From DATDCV01 sp036524155 (GTDB taxonomy: Bacteria > Verrucomicrobiota > Verrucomicrobiia > Limisphaerales > UBA8199): a stretch of 9,325 nt of DNA. The stretch is taken from positions 1 to 9,325 of the forward strand of contig DATDCV010000566.1 in assembly GCA_036524155.1 (NCBI GenBank). The letters run 5' to 3'. The notes below the pieces were generated by a model that did not search any database, was not told the origin of the DNA, and saw nothing but the letters and a program-made list of their open reading frames with translations. The first letter of the stretch is position 1; each line of letters starts with the position of its first letter. Made by a program: the position numbers and the translations under genes. This document shows, piece by piece, positions 7,001 through 9,325 of this stretch.

Positions 7001-8730
7001 GCAAGCCGTTTCACGGTGTAACCGTTGCTCTTGAGATCGACGCGGCGTTCGAGGTCCCTCGAGTTTGCGATGACTTGCTTTGGCGCGAAAGCCAGCCGCA
7101 GCACGGTCACGGTTTCCGCGGGCGCGTCGAACGTCGAGAATTCAATCCGGCCATCACCGTAGCTGACCGAGTTAACGACTGCCGTGCAGCGGACGATGTG
7201 GTTCTCGCGATTGGCGCCGAGTTCCTCGGGCAGCCAGCCAATCGCCGCGAGCACAAACCGCAGCGGCATTGGCTGGGCAATGTTGAACCAGTCGCCGTTG
7301 ACAATGATACCGCCGTCCAGGTTGTCCTCGGTAACGCCGGTCTCATGCGCGTCATAGGTCTGGAGGATCATTTGGCGGTATGCCAGCTCGCGCATCCACT
7401 GGCTGTCAGCGACGACCGCGTATTGTGCGAACGTGGGCGCGACGTCGAGCGGCGCATACCAGAGCGAGCGGCCGCAGCAACTGGAGGACTCGGGATAAGC
7501 CCAGGCGCCGCTGTAAACATCGCCCCCGGAACCGGGGCTGGCGCTGGTGTGATTGAGGAAGAGCGTGAGAATGTTCCGTGCGTCATTCCGCCAGTTCGGA
7601 AACTCAGCCGGGTGGTTAAGCAGGTAAGCGACGGCGTCGGGAGTGGTCAGGCAGTTTTGCGTCGGGTTCGGCCAGTCCCAGAAATAGCGCCCCCAGGTGT
7701 CGTCGACCAGCCAGGCAGGCAGCAGCCTGTCGCGCAAGTAACGGCGGCCGGCGTCACGCGCGGCCACGATACAGTCGGTCCTGCCGGTGTGACCGAGGCG
7801 AATCAACTCGTCGAGAAAACCCAGGATCAGCGTCACGCCCCCGGTCTGCTTGTTGTCCTTCCAGGAGACATCCTCGGGGTTGGCATAACGAGGCCAAGGA
7901 TCGGCGTTGGGATCCAGGTTACAGCGCTCCGCCAGGACCTCCCCCCAGTGTTTGGCGGTGTCCAACCAACGCTGGTTGCCGGTGAGTTGGTAAGCGCGCA
8001 GCAGGCCTGCACCCGTCGAAGCGCAAAGATCGAGTTGAATCATCCCGTGCGGGTCGGTCTTGAAGAACGCCTTGCCTTTGGTCGGCACGCTGACAAACAA
8101 GCCGGGCCAGGGATGGTCCGCCGGCGTCTGGCAGTGGTCCACGATGAAATCCGCCATGTAGGTAAGGTGCGCGATGGCCGCCGCGTCGCCGGTGTAACGG
8201 TAATAATCCACAAACCCGTTCAGTATGCTCGTCGCGCGCTGGCTGAGGTCGCCGTTGCCCCAGTCGCCCGGGTCGCGGGGCGTGATGACTCCATTGGAGG
8301 AAATCTGCCAGAAGCCGCTGAACACGTAGGCCGGGTATTCGGTGATCGCGTTGGTGCGCGTGGTCCACGGATAACGTTTCAATGTCTCCGCCGCAATGCG
8401 CACCCGGAAATCGCATTGGCCGTTCAAACCATGATACCACGGCGCGACGACCCCATACTGGTCGTGCACGGCTTCGTGGGCGTAGTAGCGGGATTGGACT
8501 CCCGCACCGAACGCTGGCCATGCCATTAAGGCCAACGAGAACAGTACCCAGCCATGGCTTCTAATCGTGTTCAGAACAGCACCTGGCCCGAATGTTTCCC
8601 GGCGATTGTAGGCGCCGACGTAAGGCGAAAACAACCGAGTCTCCCAGCGTTTCGCCTCCTTACGTCGGCGCCTACAATCTGTGCCCGGTTGGTGCGGTCT
8701 ATGAAACATCCAGGCCAGTGTCTTTTTCAT
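4066..8730 (-). CDS. Large secreted protein with two alpha/alpha-toroid glycosidase-like regions plus CBM-like and malectin-like domains
   Basis: From the ATG at 8730 the frame has 1,554 codons. A hydrophobic signal-like stretch (WVLFSLALMAWPAFGAG, about residues 61-77) suggests export. Then come an alpha-toroid of six-hairpin glycosidase type (about 79-499), a beta segment (509-597), a CBM-like beta domain with FTGNQVRLLGGFGPEGG (609-717), a malectin-like domain (720-904), a beta-sandwich (924-1114), and a second toroid (1119-1454) resembling GH15/GH37/GH63-type folds (FYIRDGAYQI; WTLWQYWKITGD; WPTELFAP), ending in a small beta region (NAPTHFGPLS). Hydrolysis or debranching of a glucose-rich or mixed polysaccharide is inferred; I cannot name the exact GH family or catalytic pair. 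The start is uncertain: an ATG at 8793 overlaps the upstream gene, 8730 has no Shine-Dalgarno site, and the signal peptide would start more naturally near 8574 at a CTG. Residues 18-43 are the translation of a palindromic repeat. Two toroids in one chain is unusual. Confidence 0.83.
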   Translation of the reverse strand: MKKTLAWMFHRPHQPGTDCRRRRKEAKRWETRLFSPYVGAYNRRETFGPGAVLNTIRSHGWVLFSLALMAWPAFGAGVQSRYYAHEAVHDQYGVVAPWYHGLNGQCDFRVRIAAETLKRYPWTTRTNAITEYPAYVFSGFWQISSNGVITPRDPGDWGNGDLSQRATSILNGFVDYYRYTGDAAAIAHLTYMADFIVDHCQTPADHPWPGLFVSVPTKGKAFFKTDPHGMIQLDLCASTGAGLLRAYQLTGNQRWLDTAKHWGEVLAERCNLDPNADPWPRYANPEDVSWKDNKQTGGVTLILGFLDELIRLGHTGRTDCIVAARDAGRRYLRDRLLPAWLVDDTWGRYFWDWPNPTQNCLTTPDAVAYLLNHPAEFPNWRNDARNILTLFLNHTSASPGSGGDVYSGAWAYPESSSCCGRSLWYAPLDVAPTFAQYAVVADSQWMRELAYRQMILQTYDAHETGVTEDNLDGGIIVNGDWFNIAQPMPLRFVLAAIGWLPEELGANRENHIVRCTAVVNSVSYGDGRIEFSTFDAPAETVTVLRLAFAPKQVIANSRDLERRVDLKSNGYTVKRLANGDAIVAVRHDGAQHIVVTGKDPQREMKPDAMRFDGVWRTETDSKRVTESANASVTVRFTGNQVRLLGGFGPEGGLADVYLDGKKQLVPVDCWNPTARDGQVLYYRNGLPQGRHVLSLVARGAGNPLSHGARISVEGARFSAATGVANYPFGTGPQDSQRMIFGYPKREDYRDASGNVWWPGAELVTRVANGADTVAACWWTNPAPGEISGATDPELYRYGVHGRDFWVNLTVGPGRYHARLKFAATRGLDTRTNCFDIRINDRPVVERLDVTATAGGPDRAVDLVFNDLTPKNGILEFRFTAARISNADTTLRGEAFVQALEIGPGEGGQGARPVSAPAVEGIASEPFDYFENSWSVIGLKDYEHATRLTPQNEMLLANGAKARLVVGPAHTPLSRKQTKTLVEGWLPVVLLQTEQSGVRYEFTLWATPLPTAKDWRRAFAWPTEGENFLNWIRVKARNVSAEVREAGVRLERTGTNAAILAQWSTSLHPRQTATTCFRIPFAPVTNGATLDRESPKVWLDRTVRYWRSLLAGGARFEVPCAKATQALKAVHVQQFIDNDHGVLKGGEGFYDEFYIRDGAYQILQFEESGFADAARKAIEPYLQAQRSDGRFETQKGQFDANGQALWTLWQYWKITGDRKFLKRAYPQMRRAVEWIKQARRATPSDSPFAGVLPNAVADGEYLWDGKEHIVGYDFWNLRGVLCTADAARALGETGDAAGFRQEAETYRQAIDAVWKRAGLPYFPPSWEKLGTPWGNTETLWPTELFAPDDARVAALANHARREFMGGFVEDTIRWSGLPDVIHPYMSSYTTMASLVRGEHEQFVQDFYWYLLHSTATHAFPEGIFYKKRTAWSDTIPHATGAANYAFLLRHALIHERGDELHLLRGAPDWWLEAGREIRVENAPTHFGPLSLRVRGKANGVEVSFDPPRRSPPARIVLHLAKSRPLLNRVGAVNIAVRLDDLQRWDFPKVVDLYHR
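8604..8679. repeat. 76-bp near-perfect palindrome, REP/MITE-like element
   Basis: The 22 bases at 8604-8625 (core TAGGCGCCGACGTAAGG) are the exact reverse complement of 8658-8679. Inside them, CGAAA (8626-8630) pairs with TTTCG (8650-8654), leaving a 3-nt bulge (8655-8657) and a 19-nt loop. On the sense strand of the large gene, one arm plus the bulge contains AAGGAGG (8661-8655), a consensus Shine-Dalgarno string. The same five bases, CCCGG, occur just outside both ends (8598-8602 and 8684-8688) and may be a target-site duplication or chance. The palindrome is in frame with no stop in the large gene's N-terminal extension. I believe it is a dispersed genomic repeat, but only one copy is in the window. 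Confidence 0.85.
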
Positions 8731-8758
8731 GGTTTCGGAGGTGGGGTTGAGGCGCTTG

Positions 8759-9325
8759 TCATTTAGAGGGGATGCCGGACGGATCGCAGACATTGATTTC
8801 GAGGTCGCCGGCCTGTTTGAAATAAGAAGGCACGGTCAGCGGGGACACGAGGTAATTAACTCCCTTGGGGTACAGCGCCCGAAACGCCTTGAGCCCGGCG
8901 GCGTCGAATTCGGAAGGGTCCCATTTGCACTCAATCGTGTCCACCTGCTCGCGATTGCGGACGACGACGAAGTCCACTTCGCGGCCCGTTTTATCGCGCC
9001 AATAATGAAGGTGGAAATCCGGCAGGTAAGCCTGGAGACGTTCGAGGACGAGGTGTTCCCAGAGGAGGCCGCAGTCAGCAGGCCGGAGTGGGTTCCAGCC
9101 GCGTGCCTGACTGACGAAGCCGGTATCGAAGCAGTAGAGACGCGGCATTCGGGTGATTTCTTTTTGGCTGCCGCCATGAAAGGGACGCAAAAGGGTGACG
9201 ACCTGAGTAACCTGGAGGGCTTGAAGATGGCTTTCCACGGTGGGTCGGGAAATCCCGACCGCAGATGCGGTCTTGGTAACGTCAAACAGGCCACCGCTTT
9301 GGCGGAGCAGGTATTCGAGCAGGGC
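8759..9325 (-). CDS. DUF4143 / AAA_14-type ATPase, C-terminal part (5' truncated by window edge)
   Basis: The minus-strand frame is open to the right edge, giving 188 visible codons; the GTG at 9238 is an internal Val, not the start. The visible part begins with a winged-helix segment (VTKTASAVGISRPTVESHLQ) followed by LLRPFHGG, PRLYCFDTGFV, LWEHLVLERLQAYLP, HYWRDKTGREVDFVV and IECKW. This order is diagnostic of the DUF4143 C-terminal region of AAA_14 ATPases. The D...E-x-K arrangement in EVDFVV...IECKW is the PD-(D/E)XK-nuclease-like core typical of this domain. The ATP-binding N-terminus would lie beyond 9325. Members are common, often horizontally mobile or toxin-antitoxin-like genes, and their cellular role is poorly defined. 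The stop is 28 bp before the ATG chosen for the large glycosidase-like gene on the same strand, so the two may be co-transcribed, though no functional link is evident. Confidence 0.9.
   Translation of the reverse strand, partial: ALLEYLLRQSGGLFDVTKTASAVGISRPTVESHLQALQVTQVVTLLRPFHGGSQKEITRMPRLYCFDTGFVSQARGWNPLRPADCGLLWEHLVLERLQAYLPDFHLHYWRDKTGREVDFVVVRNREQVDTIECKWDPSEFDAAGLKAFRALYPKGVNYLVSPLTVPSYFKQAGDLEINVCDPSGIPSK

Noticed and set aside
6928..8529. 533-codon open frame on the plus strand, antisense to the large gene
   Set aside because: It is a GC-bias shadow of the real minus-strand gene: its protein has no recognisable domain, while the minus frame has clear domains throughout.
8731..8793. 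ATG at 8793 as start of the large gene
   Set aside because: It would overlap the upstream ATPase gene by 35 bp and add 21 residues with no signal-peptide character.
9243..9260. Inverted repeat GGTCGGGA-AA-TCCCGACC
   Set aside because: It lies inside the winged-helix coding sequence of the DUF4143 protein, where the conserved VGISRPT codons explain it; no promoter context.

Overview
The window looks like chromosome from a GC-rich environmental bacterium, most likely a Verrucomicrobiota (Pedosphaera/Limisphaerales type). This is inferred from protein style: an ECF sigma factor with the LKNWDDQEGWREFFETYWRL signature common in Verrucomicrobia and Planctomycetes, very long secreted multidomain sugar-binding proteins, a secreted module beginning VAIDIKPG, and a short palindromic repeat read into a protein N-terminus. 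No rRNA or other taxonomic marker is present, so the assignment is tentative.

Layout. Positions 1-3023 (+) hold the 3' part of a large, probably exported protein. It has an L-type (legume-like) lectin domain, an Ig-like domain, a C-type lectin domain with a QPD sugar-binding motif, a module with an EF-hand-like Asp loop, a CARDB-like domain and a very tyrosine-rich C-terminal domain. Convergent to it, 2951-3937 (-) is an intact reading frame that joins the N-terminal half of an ECF sigma factor to the C-terminal part of an IS4-family transposase. It is probably a decayed insertion scar. A perfect 10-bp hairpin lies between the two convergent genes. Upstream of the chimera is a probable terminator (about 3975-4009), then a single frame of about 1,550 codons, 4066-8730 (-). 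That frame encodes an exported protein with two alpha/alpha-toroid, glycosidase-like regions separated by a carbohydrate-binding-like domain and a malectin-like domain. Its N-terminal coding or leader region contains a 76-bp near-perfect palindrome. The right edge (8759 to beyond 9325, -) is the C-terminal part of a DUF4143/AAA_14-type ATPase.

How the genes relate. The lectin protein and the double-toroid protein both suggest extracellular or periplasmic glycan binding and breakdown, but they are on opposite strands and nothing shows they are co-regulated. The ATPase fragment ends 28 bp before the ATG chosen for the glycosidase-like gene, so shared transcription is possible. The sigma/transposase chimera has lost sigma region 4 and the first two transposase aspartates, so it should do neither original job.

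I see no tRNA, rRNA, CRISPR array or recognisable defence cassette. The most interesting points are the sigma-transposase fusion with a complete IS4 YREK signature, the palindrome inside the start region of the large gene, and the domain architectures of the two large proteins. I cannot support a claim of a wholly new biological system here.
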